Both the position numbers and the translations under genes were made by a program. A model generated the notes under the pieces. That model saw only the letters and a list, made by a program, of their open reading frames with translations, was not told where the DNA came from and searched no databases. Shown here one piece after another: positions 51,723 through 63,464 of a stretch of 64,000 bases of DNA (positions are counted from its first letter, which is position 1; every line of letters begins with the position of its first letter). The DNA is from Lucinisca nassula (Eukaryota > Mollusca > Bivalvia > Lucinida > Lucinidae): the NCBI GenBank assembly GCA_963580285.1, contig OY757026.1:44633431-44697430 (forward strand), given 5' to 3'.

Positions 51723-53290
51723 AGGCCAAATATTCCAAAACCTTACAGATCCCTTCCCCTAAACCATATATATTCTTGTTCCTTATGATAATTAAGTGAC
51801 ACCAACCTGGGGGTCCCCCCAGATGTGCCAGGGACATGCCCCACCCCCTCCACTTCATAAAATGCCATTTATCTCAGAAACCATTCAGATCTCCACCCCT
51901 AAACCATATATTTTTTTTTCCTTATGATAAGACGCACTCAGCGACACCAAGCTGAGGGTCCCCCGGGATGTGCCAGGGTCATGCCCCACCCCCTCCACTT
52001 CATTAAAGGCCAAATATACCAGAAACCTTACCGATCCCCGCCCCTAAACCATATATTTTCTTGTTCCTTGTGATAAGATACATTTATTAACACCAACATA
52101 GGGTGCCCCCAGGGCTCGCCCGGGCCATGCTCCATTCTTCAACTTCACAAAAAAACCCATATATCTGAGAAACTGTTCAGAGCCCTACCCCTAAGCCATA
52201 TATATTCTTGTTCCTTATGATAAGATGCAATCAGTGACACCAGCATGGGCCCCCTCCCCCTTCATTAAAAGCCATATATCTCAGAAACCGGTCAAATCCC
52301 CACCCCTTAACCATATATATTCTTGTTCCTTATGATAAGACCCCACTTCATAATAGGCCATATATCTCAGAAACTATTCAAATCCCCACCACGTAATCAC
52401 ATATATTCTTGTTCATTGTTATTAGACACATTCAGTCAACCCATCTTGTGGGGTCTGCAGGGGCCATTTCTCTCCCATCCATTTCATAAAAGGGCCTCAT
52501 ATCTCAGAAACTGTTCAGCATTAGGTTGCAACAATCTTGGGCTTTTCTGAAATCCACCATGCCCGAATCCCTCCACTGCTTAAAAGGCCTTACATCTCAG
52601 GAGCCATACATATCCCACCGCTAAACCATATATGTCTCTGTTCTTTTTTATAAGACACATTTAGTGGCACCAACCAGGGCTCCATTGGGTTCATGTCCCA
52701 CCCTCTCTACTATATAAAACACCTAATATTTCAGATACAGTTCACATGAGTGCTCATTTGGGAATTGGGGGACTTTATAATTGGTAGATTAAAATCATAC
52801 CATGTTAAAATACATGTCTGCCATTGGGCAATGCCCATCTGAGCTCCGGTTTAGAAATTTGGCTCTTTGGTTTGTTTGCCATGGCAAGTTAAGAGTTTCC
52901 ATTGACTTATAATGCGGAAAATTGAAAAATAATATTTATACCTTTCAAGATATTTTGTCAAACTTACATAGAAATGTTCCTTTAATAATGTTATTTTAGG
53001 CCTATTGGTTGCCACAGATGGGAAATTGTCAGTTGTCATCTGTTGTCCTGCCACAACACATTCAAGCGACATCAGACCTCTGAAGCCACTAGGCTGATTG
53101 GGTCCAAATTTTATCTGTAGCATCTTTGGGCGCAGGTTAATTAAAATACTTTGCTGCCAGTCGGCAGTGACCCCTGAGCTCTGGTGAGCATAGTGGCCCA
53201 TGGGCCTCTTGTTTAAGTTTTTGGTGAAAAAAATCTATTTTTGGCTCCTATGACCTAGATGTGCAACGGACCGGAACCATTTGAACAGCT

Positions 53291-54203
53291 TTGAAAGGGG
53301 AAATTGGTGGGAAATTGTTCTTTGAATGCAACTTGTCCGAAAAAGAAATAGATAAACTTAATTTTAATAACAGGTTTTTCGAAGAGGTTATGAAAGCATG
53401 GTGTAGTGAAAACTGGAAACCCACGATCTGCAGCTATGGAAATGAAATCTTGTGGAACAATTCGTATATACGAGCAGATAATAAAACAATATTATACACT
53501 GAATGGTGCAATAAAGGGATTAAATATTTTAAAGGTATAATTAACGAAAGAGAAAGAACAGTAGAGACCTTCGCTAGTTTAACAAGAAAATACGACTTAT
53601 CAAGTAACGATTTTTTAAAATACTTAACTTTGTTGCACAGTATCCCCACAGTTTGGAAATCAACTATAAAAAATGAAAATTTAGATATACCCATAAAACC
53701 AACTTTCATAAGTCAAATATTGAATGCAAAACAAGCCAACCGATATATTTATAAACATATTTTGAAAAACCAGACGCCAATAAATAAAGCAGAACAAAAA
53801 TTGAATGATAAATTTGCTAACCAGAATTTAATTTGGAAGAAAATCTACACCAATACACTAGCTGCTACGAGAGACATAAAGCTTCGGAATTTCCAATCCA
53901 AATATTATGCAAATAATCCCAACCAACAAATTTTTATTAAAATGTGGTTTAGGGGAATCGGCTCTTTGCGATTTCTGCAACATGGACATTGAAACAACGG
54001 ATCATCTATTTTGGCAATGCATACACGTACAAGCATTTTGGGTGGAATTTTCCCACTTTCTTGCAAACTTTAATATAAACGTTAATCTCAATTTAGAAAA
54101 CATAACATTTGGACTTACCTTTTCGACCGGAAAGCCAGAATTTCAGCTAAAAACTTTCTCATTCTACTTGGAAAATATTTCATATTCAGGGAAAAATATT
54201 TGA
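53291..54203 (+). pseudogene. L1/Tx1-like LINE reverse transcriptase C terminus, frameshifted
   Basis: Two overlapping frames (53291-53992 and 53907-54203) give a C-terminal L1-type protein. The helical region ends in WKKIYTNTLAATRDIKLRNF, then the zinc module CDFCNMDIETTDHLFWQC followed by VQAFWVEF. A frameshift near 53930-53960 separates them. Polymerase catalytic motifs are absent because of 5' truncation. Confidence 0.8.
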
Positions 54204-55420
54204 AAATCATACCTACCATGGATCATTTTAAATCATTCCTAAAATACAGAATTAAAATAGAAAAAGAAATCTACTTCATGAACGACAAACTTGCCCAATT
54301 CGAAAACAAATGGGAGAAATTTAATACATTCATAGTTTAACAAATTTTAAAATAACATTAAACCGATATTAATGAAGGCAGCATTGTGTATATGATTTTT
54401 TGCCTGAAATCATCTTCAAAATGGTACACCTCTCTTAAATTTGATTTGATCTGTTTTTTTTTTTTTTTGTTCGTTTGTTTGTTTTTTCTCGAAAATATCC
54501 TTTTTCTTTTTTTTCCACTTAATTAAATGTTTCTGGAAGTACATCATATGGACGTATTAAAGATAGAATAGTATTTTGTACAATACAATAAACAAAACTG
54601 CACGTACATCTACATAAACATCTTTATAATAATTGAAACATGTCTATAGATATCTGTTTTATATAGTATACGCTGATATATTGTTTGAATGTAATATGTT
54701 TGTAAAATGTATTTACAGAAATAAATATTAAATAACAAAAAAAAAAAAAAACAATCGGAGTAACTGCATTATGAAAAAAATCCACTCTCAGAAATGAAGG
54801 ATATACAAGAAAGGGAGTCTTACATGAGTGTGAGGGTCACAGTTCGGCATCACGAGGTTTGCCGAGTGATGTCGGACTGTGATCCCGAGGGACGGATATT
54901 CTATTCTCCCCTCACACCCATGTAAGATCCTTTTTCTTGTATACCTTTCGTTTCTGCGTGTGGCTTTTTAATACTGCAGTCGCTCCACTATATTGTGATG
55001 ACAATGTTGTGATTTTAGTGACGTCACGTAACGTGCTGCGACGTCAGCCTTAACGACAGCAAATATGAGGTCGTATTTAAATAGTGCATATCGAACACGT
55101 GAGAATATTCGATTTTTACCCTGTCCCAGGGAAAGAATACCAGGATAACAACAGAATTTCTATCCCAATTAAATTCAATTCAATATTTTATTTTCGTGGC
55201 ACCTTATGTACAAACAAGTTATAAAATATAAATACAACATACATGTTTAAAAAAAGTACACAAGCTACTTTAAAAGAGTTATGAGACACGATTAAGGCAA
55301 TATAAACAGGTTGCTACATGTAGTTTTTTATATAGAAAGCGTCTCCGTCTGTCTAGAATGTCTTTGTAGGTTTTGGCAACAGTTTTTATCGTATTATTTG
55401 TAGTAAATAAGAAAGTAAGT

Positions 55421-55451
<31 letters not shown>
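53302..55451 (+). mobile_element. LINE insertion with 13-bp target duplication and poly(A)
   Basis: CTTTGAAAGGGGA is repeated at 53289-53301 and 55452-55464. The insert holds the L1-like fragment with its own A run near 54738-54752, then a long-TIR foldback (54789-54956), then ~480 bp including TTCAATTCAATATTTTATTT (an inverted LINE-type 3' end) and a 28-bp A run before the right target copy. It may be a LINE with internal inversion, or two stacked insertions. Confidence 0.75.
54789..54956. mobile_element. Foldback element with ~50-bp inverted arms
   Basis: CAGAAATGAAGGATATACAA.. and ..TTGTATACCTTTCGTTTCTG are inverted, with TCTTACATGAGTGTGAGGG / CCCTCACACCCATGTAAGA inside. A second hairpin, GGGTCACAGT..ACTGTGATCCC, lies at the centre. 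168 bp, no coding. Confidence 0.7.
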
Positions 55452-55665
55452 CTTTGAAAGGGGACTACCTAAGGATCATTCCTGTGAAGTTTGGTCAAAA
55501 TCCGATCAGTGGTTTAGGAGGAGATGTCGTTTAAAGAATTGTTTACGGACGCATGGACGCACAGACGCACGGACGCTCGGACGCACTGACGCACTGACAC
55601 ACGACGGACGAAGGACGAAAAGCGATCCCAAAAGCTCACCTCGTCACTACGTGACGGTGAGCTAA

Positions 55666-55950
55666 TAAAATATAATCGGTTCGCCGCGACAATTGTATAG
55701 GGGCTTGCTAAAGCCCGCCCCTATAAAATTGTCTTAGGCAAGGATGTCCTTTTTCTTGAATCGAGGCTAAACCTTGAGCTAATAAATTCATTCCATTGTA
55801 ATTGTCGTTATAACGAGTTTTGCCGTTATAACGAATGTTGTTATAACGCGGGTCCTCTGTAATGCTTAGTAAGCGATACCATTAACGTACACCTCCCATC
55901 CAAAACACAAATAAGAAAGGCGCCACCGCCCATCGGGGCTAACCGGAGCT
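55666..55950. other. Non-coding with GTTATAACGA words and a SINE head scrap
   Basis: GTTATAACGAGTTTTGCCGT-type words repeat at 55807-55850. 55922-55940 resembles the extreme head of a family A SINE (CCGCCCATCGGGGCT) with nothing after it. Confidence 0.45.
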
Positions 55951-56258
55951 TTTGTTTGTTTGATTTGAGGTTTAACGTCCCCGTCAACACTGTAAAGGTC
56001 ATTTTGGAGACGTTGCTTCCAATTTTGTGGGACTTTTACCCGGCATTGAGATGAAATGACATCTCAAGCCCTGCCGCCCGATGAAACCAAAATGGGGTTT
56101 ATAAGCATGGACGGTCCGACTCGTGCGCACCGCTTTGCCTGGACAGGCTTAGATCCTCTAAGCGGTTTACCAGTACTCGTGTGCGGGTCGGATTCAGCTC
56201 TGCGTGGAAGCATCATGCAGCCTATATATTTCTTCAAGCCCCGATAGGCGGGGGCCGA
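55951..56258 (-). mobile_element. SINE family A with perfect 13-bp target duplication
   Basis: A full-length minus copy. GCTAACCGGAGCT is repeated at 55938-55950 and 56259-56271. Confidence 0.95.
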
Positions 56259-56271
56259 GCTAACCGGAGCT

Positions 56272-56628
56272 GATAAGATAATCGATTATCTGTACTGCCA
56301 TTGTGCTCGATAATCGATTAAAAATCACTGTAGAGTTGGTCATAATATTACCTATCTGGCTTTCTGTCTGAGCATGAGTCTTATCACATATGTTTAATTT
56401 TGCGATATGTATTTGAACAGACAGGCCTGAGCAAACAGTGTAGAACCAGATGAGACGCCGTATCAGGGTCTGCACTGTTTGCTACACATCCAGCTGTTTG
56501 AGGCACCAAATTGAGCAGTAAATTGTACTTATCAAATAATAGATTACAAGCAAATCAGTAATGATAATCCTTTTTGTGGAAATTATCGATCGATTATTCG
56601 ATTATCCGATTAATCATGCCAGCCTTAG
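56272..56628. repeat. ATAATCGATTAT-rich sequence and dispersed hairpin
   Basis: ATAATCGATTAT-type palindromic words occur at about 56278-56320 and 56578-56612 as outer arms. CAAACAGTGTAGAACCAGAT..CTGCACTGTTTG at 56431-56482 is the same hairpin seen at 13724. Possibly a ~340-bp MITE, with the SINE inserted at its left edge. Confidence 0.5.
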
Positions 56629-56727
56629 CCACCGCCCATCGGGGCTTGGAGAACTTGGACTGCATGGTGCTTCATCGCAGAACTGAAACCGACCGAACTT
56701 GGGTACAGGTAAACCGCTTGGGACTAA
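56629..56727 (+). mobile_element. SINE family A head fragment
   Basis: CCACCGCCCATCGGGGCTTG to GGTAAACCGCTTGGGAC, then cut by the Penelope-like 3' end. Confidence 0.8.
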
Positions 56728-57275
56728 AGTAGATGTAGAGGCAATGATCAGGAATCGATACAATTAACCCACAGCTCCCATTAGAGACACCAAAAGGAAA
56801 GAAACACAAACATGAAGCTACAGACCCTAACGGAAACACCAGCAGCGGAAAGCCAAAAGGACCTTTACTTTCCCACAAAATGGCCATAAGGATATCAAAA
56901 ATAAAATAATATATGCGACACAAACACCCAAAGACAAACCATAACAAAAATAGACCGCGACAGAAGAACCGCGTTGGAACGGTCAGCGGAAACGAATTCC
57001 ACTTGGGGGCTTAAATCGATTTTACGTGGCCACAATCCTCGCCCTTACTTCCGTCGCGATGAAGACAAATAATTTGTTCAGTCAGCATGAAGGCCTTCTA
57101 ACTCATCAGTGCAACATCTCCGTGAACACAAAAATCAAACAACCACAGAGATGAAACAATGGTGAGGACTCGGCAGCAAGAAACAACAGAAATGCTGAAA
57201 CACAAGAAAACCAACAGTTAGACTCCAATGGGTCCGACCAGAGACAGAGCATCAGGTACCAACCAACATAAGCCT

Positions 57276-57653
57276 TTACGTTGGAACCGTCATAGAATCT
57301 GAGGCCTGACCCACCGGCGTGCAATTAAAGAGGGAAGCAAAGTTGTCAACCGTGATTGGGTTAACTACCACGCATGCAGTCTGTCGTATAACATTTATGT
57401 TGTACCCAATCGTTTTATATCGAAGAATGATTTTACGAAATTGGGTGCTGAAGTCATTGCGGTTATAATTTTTTATAAATTTATATGCTAAGTCACCATA
57501 AAATTCGAGTTCCGATAGACCTTGTTGCAGAAGAGATTTACGTCCAGTATTGAATTTTGAAATTAAATCAGAATGACGTCTATAAAATTTTGAAAAGGCT
57601 TTCCGTAGTTTATGATACCGATAACCCTGATTAAGAAGTTTAGCCGTTAACAA
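57276..57653 (-). pseudogene. Penelope-like protein C-terminal fragment
   Basis: 125 codons: LTAKLLNQGYRYHKLRKAFS, FYRRHSDLISKFN, LLQQGLSELEFYGDLAYKF, a basic helix and the conserved-looking end NCTPVGQASDSMTVPT. The YRYHKLRKAF block corresponds to the GYP-type thumb region after the polymerase. No nuclease domain is seen. Confidence 0.75.
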
Positions 57654-57863
57654 TTTATTACGAGTGTTGAGGTCAGTTACATGACTTCATGCTCTGGCAA
57701 ATCGAATTGTGAAATATAAACGCCATAGGATGGCGCAGGTGGCACATCACCATCCAAAAATGGAAATCGCGTTTATCATAAATTTTGCAAGAAACAAACC
57801 CCTCCTAAATAGATAGATGTAAATCCAAAAACGGGGCCTCGGTATATGAAGAATTTGCTTTAT

Positions 57864-58166
57864 TTAACTGAAGTTTGGGGGCGGGGGAAGGGGGTAAATT
57901 TGACTGATCAAACCATCGAAATAGGTATTATCAATATTTAATAAATCATCCAAATATCTAGAAGTGGAGCTCAAAGCTTCAATGATTTCAGACTGGTTAT
58001 CAGCAGAAAGGGACAACATGAAGACTTTCTCATAACAAAACAAAAGCAGATCAGCCACAAGTGGTGCGTAATTAGTACCCATTGGAATACCCACAACTTG
58101 TCTAAATAACTTTGTACCAAATCTTATGTAAATATTGTCAAGTAGAAAGGTGAGAGTTTCACACAC
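57864..58166 (-). pseudogene. Penelope-like reverse transcriptase, motifs B and C
   Basis: 100 codons with motif B RQVVGIPMGTNYAPLVADLL and motif C STSRYLDDLLNIDN, carrying the two catalytic aspartates. The frame breaks in a C-rich stretch just after, YPLPPPPNFS. Sequence upstream (58170-58460) encodes further reverse transcriptase segments only in fragments. Confidence 0.82.
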
Positions 58167-58468
58167 CTTCTGACATGACCATAAAGTATAGTGTTTATGC
58201 CCTTCAGAAGTGAAAAACGCATTTCTTACATTACATGCAAGATAGAGGGAGTCTTCCCTATGAAATGTCCATTCAATTAATTAAATCATTAAGTTTTTCT
58301 TTTATAAGATTATGAGGAAGTGTAGTGTAAAGGGTGGAAAAATCATAAGTAGACAGACTTGAAGCACGAAAACGTCTGGATTCCAATTTATTTAAAACTT
58401 CATTAGAATTTTTACAGACCAAAACAGATTTCTACCTGATCTTTCGAATACTTTGTCGCAATATTTTA

Positions 58469-58765
58469 TCACATGTTTTTGATGGCAGTAAAACATGAGG
58501 TTAATACTTTGGAGAGTTCAATGATGGTACAAGAGCTTGAATTTGCAATAAAGCGTGCTTTGTATGGTCTTTTCGGCAACCAATATAACGTAGGAAGCTT
58601 GTCTTGGCCTTCTGTAACACAGCCAGCAAACTTAGTGGATGAATGACAAATGTGGTCATCAACTAAAGCCCTCTCTACAGCTAAAGGCTGAAGTTCATAG
58701 GCCTTAGTACCACCAAGTTCTTGCTGAAGAGTGTTAACATAGTGAAGTCGTCCAACAACAATCAT
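58469..58765 (-). pseudogene. Penelope-like reverse transcriptase, N-terminal fragment
   Basis: 98 codons: VGRLHYVNTLQQELGGTKAY upstream region, then LPTLYWLPKRPYKARFIANS (the Penelope-type PK.HK/RPI region) and SSCTIIELSKVLTSC. Ends where a frame change occurs. Confidence 0.78.
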
Positions 58766-59426
58766 ATTGCTAGCGGCCTAATCAACTGGGGCCAAAACAA
58801 ACATCCTATGAAATTCTTGAATACCTAGTTTAAGGTGACGTAAAGATGTCTTAGGTTTAGGAGGTATTAAGGTCGTATTTTGCGAATAAAAAGAAATTTG
58901 CGTTTATATGCTCAACATACTCTCGTTTACACCATCGATTACCAAATTCATTCAAGGCAGCAGCGATTGAAATCAATTTTAGAAGGAAATCGATATTTAG
59001 GTCCTTTAGAAATTATATTACGTATCCCAGAATCAGGAATACTTTTTAAATTGCCAGTGATAATATGACCAGCAGGAAGATAGCAATACACTGAATTTTT
59101 ACAATCACATGTATCAGGAGTGTTAGTGTCAATATCAAGATCAGAAACAAGTTTATTGAAATTAAAAATGATAGATCTAACAGGTTTATTGTATTTATAG
59201 CAAATTATGGGTGTTTCAGTATTTTGAAAATATGCAGGAATGGATGAAATAACCGAACTGTCCCGGAAGATACTAGGTTAATCTATCAAATCCAAACCCT
59301 TATTAATGAAGGATATTTTGATGTAATGAAGTTTGTGATTAATTTCCGAATCGATGAAAGGACGAAGACGTGCTGAGTATAACCTCTAGAGCAGCGTCCT
59401 ATAACTGATTAGAACTATCGTAGAAT

Positions 59427-59634
59427 TTCCCAGATTCTGAGTGTAAACAAATAAATGGAACCATGTGAGGCCGAAGCACTTGACTGATGTAACGTCTCGC
59501 TGTTCAGTTCACGTCTCAGCCATGATCTTGAATGTTCTTAATGACACTAAGCTGCGTTCGCTAACTACATGCAATAGCTCGCCACACAATTCGATATGTC
59601 ATGCTCTATTACGCACGCGTCGCCTCGGCATACC
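59427..59634 (+). repeat. Repeat Y, second copy
   Basis: Colinear with 24691-24897, with a short insertion (ACACTAAGCTGCGTTCG) relative to it. Confidence 0.7.
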
Positions 59635-59639
59635 GCTAG

Positions 59640-60017
<378 letters not shown>

Positions 60018-60099
60018 TCCTGTGCACCACCTTCACACCAGTACAGATAGAAACCATACGTTCAGGATCAAACTTTTGATGTGTAATGTAAGGTCGTGC

Positions 60100-60391
<292 letters not shown>

Positions 60392-60411
60392 TATGCACAG
60401 GATCGACGTGG

Positions 60412-60655
60412 CCGGACTTGTAACCAGACGTCACAGTTGATTGATTTAACCTTTTAAGCTTAAGGACATGGTGCCTAAGCGTGTTGTAATCATGCAATCG
60501 TTTGGTTTCAGAATCAAAGCACTGAGAGTGTGGGGTGCAGGCTGGAGTAATAGTCCTGGGCTGAGATTTAGACTGTTTCATTTAACTCTGAAATTCTAAA
60601 CAAATAGTGAAAATTTTGATAAGAAGACGCGTTCTGCAGCGTCTGATCTTGGTCC
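60412..60655. repeat. W-family segment between inverted SINE heads
   Basis: Matches 25992-26254 in the same direction, whereas the surrounding W2 sequence is inverted relative to W1. That implies a local inversion of this segment. Confidence 0.7.
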
Positions 60656-60675
60656 GGCCACGTCGATCCTGTGCA

Positions 60676-60994
60676 TACCGGCCCCGATAGCTCAGTTGGT
60701 AGAGTGTCCGCTCCGGGGAACGGAAGGTCACGGGTTCGATCCTGGGCCGCGACATACCAAAGTCGTTAAAAAAGGTACTAGCTGCTCCTCGCTTGGCACT
60801 CAGATTTCCGGGGTAGAGCTAGGACTGGTCGACCCTGTGTCAGGATAATGTGACTGGGTGTGGTATCATGTAATGTGTCTGGGACATGATACTTTAGTGA
60901 GGCAACACTATAAAAGTGAGCATTGAGCTCCCTGTTGCAACCAGACACCGTCGTGATATGACTGAAAAATTGTTGAAAGCGACGTTAAACCCGA

Positions 60995-61071
<77 letters not shown>
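60676..61071 (+). mobile_element. SINE family B, complete, with 12-bp target duplication
   Basis: tRNA-like head at ~60679-60752, body (CGACATACCAAAGTCGTTAA, GGTCGACCCTGTGTCAGGAT, CATGTAATGTGTCTGGGACA), tail TTGTTGAAAGCGACGTTAAA and a CA tract. CGATCCTGTGCA is repeated at 60664-60675 and 61072-61083. Confidence 0.9.
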
Positions 61072-61074
<3 letters not shown>

Positions 61075-61471
61075 TCCTGTGCACCACCTTCACACCAGTA
61101 CAGATAGAAACCATACGTTCAGGATCAAACTTTTGATGTGTAATGTAAGGTCGTGCCTAGAAAAGAAGAAACTGAAATTTGTTCTCAAAAAAGCATTAAG
61201 TGAGAGCGTATTGCAACATTTTCATTAAAGGATCGTAAGCGTGTCCCTGGACAGTTAGAAGCTGGTCGGAAAGCGGATGATGTTGACTCTGATTTTGGGT
61301 GCCACATGTGTGTGATCTATCGTCTATTGGAGCGACATCTTATTTTATACAGAAGACGCTAGTTGACGTCGACGTAGCAGAAGACCGACGACAGTACGTC
61401 AAGATCGTTTCAACCGTCAGACGCATATACGAAACAGATTTCCGCCGGCAGCTGCTACACTGTACCTGTAG
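61072..61471. repeat. W2: inverted relative of W1, first part
   Basis: The reverse complement aligns with 25141-25342 and 25520-25681. It lacks the family C SINE of W1 at 25343-25507. It is cut at ~61471 by H5. Confidence 0.75.
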
Positions 61472-63464
61472 ATAAACAAGAGGACCAAGCTAGCTTGGTC
61501 CTGTATCGCTCACCTGAGCTAACAGATTCAAAGTTTAAGGAAGTGCCAACCTTTACTGAAGGCTTTATGGGAGGACATGGTGATGACAGGGTAAGCATTT
61601 TCTGAAAATCAAGTAGAATGTAACTCTATGATAAACAGGCTGACCTCACCGGTTTTCAAACTCATTCAAGCTTTTATTCCTGACTTGCTAAGAAGATCCG
61701 ATCTAAACTGAAGTGGCGATGGTGATGACAAGTTCAAAAACAGGAGTTTTCAAACTCCTCCAAGCTTTCTGCCTGACTTCCTTGTTTGTAAGTTTCATGA
61801 AGATCCGTTTAAAACTAAAGGGGCAGCAGTGATGACAATGTCGAAAATAGACATTTTCAGCAATCAAAGGCACGTCACTCTATGATAAATGTGCCGACTT
61901 GGCCGGTATTCGACCTCACCTGAGGTTTTATTCCCAGCCACCTTACATGTAAGTTTCAGAAAGATCCGATCAGACTTGGCCAGTATTCAAACTCATCCAA
62001 GATTTTATTCCCAGCCACCTCACATATAAGTTTCAGAAAGATCCGATCAAAACTGAAGGGGCTACGGTGATGACAAGGTCAAAATTTGGCATTTTTAGCA
62101 ATCAAAGGGAGAAGTTACTCTAAAATAAATGAGCCGACTTGGCCAGTTTTCGAACTCATCCGAGGTTTCATCCCCAGCCACCTTACATATAAGTTTCAGA
62201 AAAATCCGATCAAAACTGAAGGGGCTACGGTAATGACAAGGTCAAAAATCAACATTTTCAGCCATCAAAGGGACATAACTCTACGATAAATGGGCTGACT
62301 TGGCCTGTTTTCGAACTCATCCAAGATTTTATCCCCAGCCACCTTACATATAAGTTTCAGAAAGATCTGATCAAAACTGAAGGGGCTATGGTGATGACAA
62401 GGTCAAAAATCGGCATTTTCAGCCATCAAAGGGACGTAAATCAATGATAAATGGGCCAACTTGTCCGGTATTCAAACTCATCCTAGGTTTTATCTCCAGT
62501 CACCTTACATATAAGTTTCAAAACGATCCGATCAAAACTGAAGGGGCTACAGTGTTGACAAGGTCAAAAATCAACATTTTCAGCAATCAAAGGGACCTAA
62601 CTCTATGATAAATAGGCCACCTTTGCCGGTATGTGAACTCATCTGAGGCTTTATCCCCAGCAACCTTGCATATAAGTTTCAGAAAGATCCGATCAAAACT
62701 GAAAGGGCTACGGTGATGACAAGGTCAAAAATTGGATTTTCAGCAATTAAAGGGACGTTACTCTGTGATAAATGGACCAACTTGGCAGGTTTTCGAAGTC
62801 ATCCGAGATTTTATCCCCAGCCACTTTACATATAAGTTTCAGAAAGATTCGATCAAAACTGAAAGGGCTACAGTGATGACAAGGTCAAAAATCAGCATTT
62901 TCAGCAATCAAAGGGACGTTACTCTAAGATAAAAGGGTCGACTTGGTCGGTTTTCGAACTCATCCGAGATTTTATCCCCAGCCACAATACATATAAGTTT
63001 TAGAAAGATCCGATCAAAACTGAAGGGGCTACGGTGATGACAAGGTCGAAAATGGGCATTTTCAGCAATCAAAGGGACGTAACTCTATGATAAATGGGCC
63101 GACTTGGCCGGTTTTCGAACTCATCCGAGATTTTATCCACAGCCACCTTACATACAAGTTTCAGAAAGATCCGATCAAAACTGAAGGCGCTACGGTGATG
63201 ACAAGCATTTTCCCATAGTAAGTCTATGGGACCTTGTGGTTGCCATAGGAACCAAAGTTTAAGAGCGATTTCAAAAAAAGTTTATGTCATCAATGCCCCA
63301 CCAGAGGCATGCTACAGATGAGAAATGATTGAGATCAGCCTGCAGGATACAGAGATATAACTGCTCAAAAGTGTGGACGGACGACGGACGGACGACGGAC
63401 GACGGACGACGGAGGACCCACTATACTATAAGCTCCCCTGGAGCCTTCGGCCCAGGTGAGCTAA
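61472..63464 (+). mobile_element. H5: H-type element with ~161-bp tandem array, bounded by an empty site
   Basis: 5' AACAAGAGG, palindrome GGACCAAGCTAGCTTGGTCC, then CGCTCACCTGAGCTAACAG. About nine units of ~161 bp (landmarks TTTTATCCCCAGCCACCTTA, AGAAAGATCCGATCAAAACT, GGTGATGACAAGGTCAAAAA, AATCAAAGGGACGT). The right part has TTGCCATAGGAACC, GGACGGACGACGG repeats and a hairpin ending GGTGAGCTAA. W1 shows uninterrupted sequence at the corresponding point (25126-25146), which defines the insertion. The unit sequence differs from H1-H4 but its length and ends are alike. Confidence 0.78.

Larger units (their letters stand above)
49401..53214 (-). mobile_element. H4: inverted H-type element with two kinds of tandem array
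   Basis: On minus: 5' AACAAGAGGCCCATGGGCC at the right edge; 3' CTCCCCCGGAGCCTTCGGCT.. GGTGAGCTAA at the left edge, next to a run of GTCTGCGTC words (GACGCAGAC on minus). Inside are three or four ~320-340 bp units (landmarks GGCTCTTTAGTTTGGTTGCT, GACATTTTGACAAAAC-like) at 49594-50400, then ~145-bp units (CTTGTTCCTTATGATAAG, CCTCCACTTCATAAAA) to about 52760. No genes. Confidence 0.7.
46747..55665 (+). mobile_element. H3: H-type element split by H4 and by a LINE
   Basis: The 5' end AACAAGAGGGCCATGATGGC and GATCGCTCACCTGA is at 46747. About sixteen ~165-bp units follow to 49400. H4 intervenes (49401-53214), the H3 sequence resumes at 53215-53301, a LINE intervenes (53302-55451), and the 3' part runs 55465-55665 with CAGTGGTTTAGGAGGAGATG, a GGACGCA-rich run and a terminal hairpin, AGCTCACC..GGTGAGCT, ending CTAA-T. 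H1 (7860-8080) supports this joining: it has the same left and right parts with no interruption. Confidence 0.7.
56728..59400 (-). mobile_element. Penelope-like retroelement, minus strand, decayed
   Basis: Reads right to left: N-terminal protein sequence from ~59400, reverse transcriptase pieces in several frames, a C-terminal piece ending in GQASDSMTVPT near 57276, then ~550 bp of 3' untranslated region to 56728. Many frameshifts and stops. Other copies of the tail (38472-39262, 43317-43652, 28835-28945, 51023-51240) show a multi-copy family. Confidence 0.8.

Noticed and set aside
57098..57125. Hammerhead-like CTGATGAG on minus in the Penelope-like tail (also near 39019)
   Set aside because: A possible stem II follows, but GAAA is replaced by TGAAC and stem I cannot form. 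Penelope-like elements can carry hammerheads, but this one does not meet the consensus.
60679..60752. tRNA gene
   Set aside because: A and B boxes are present, but the acceptor ends do not pair properly and the sequence continues into a SINE body and tail. The same reasoning applies to 25345, 30163, 39526 and 3031-3106.
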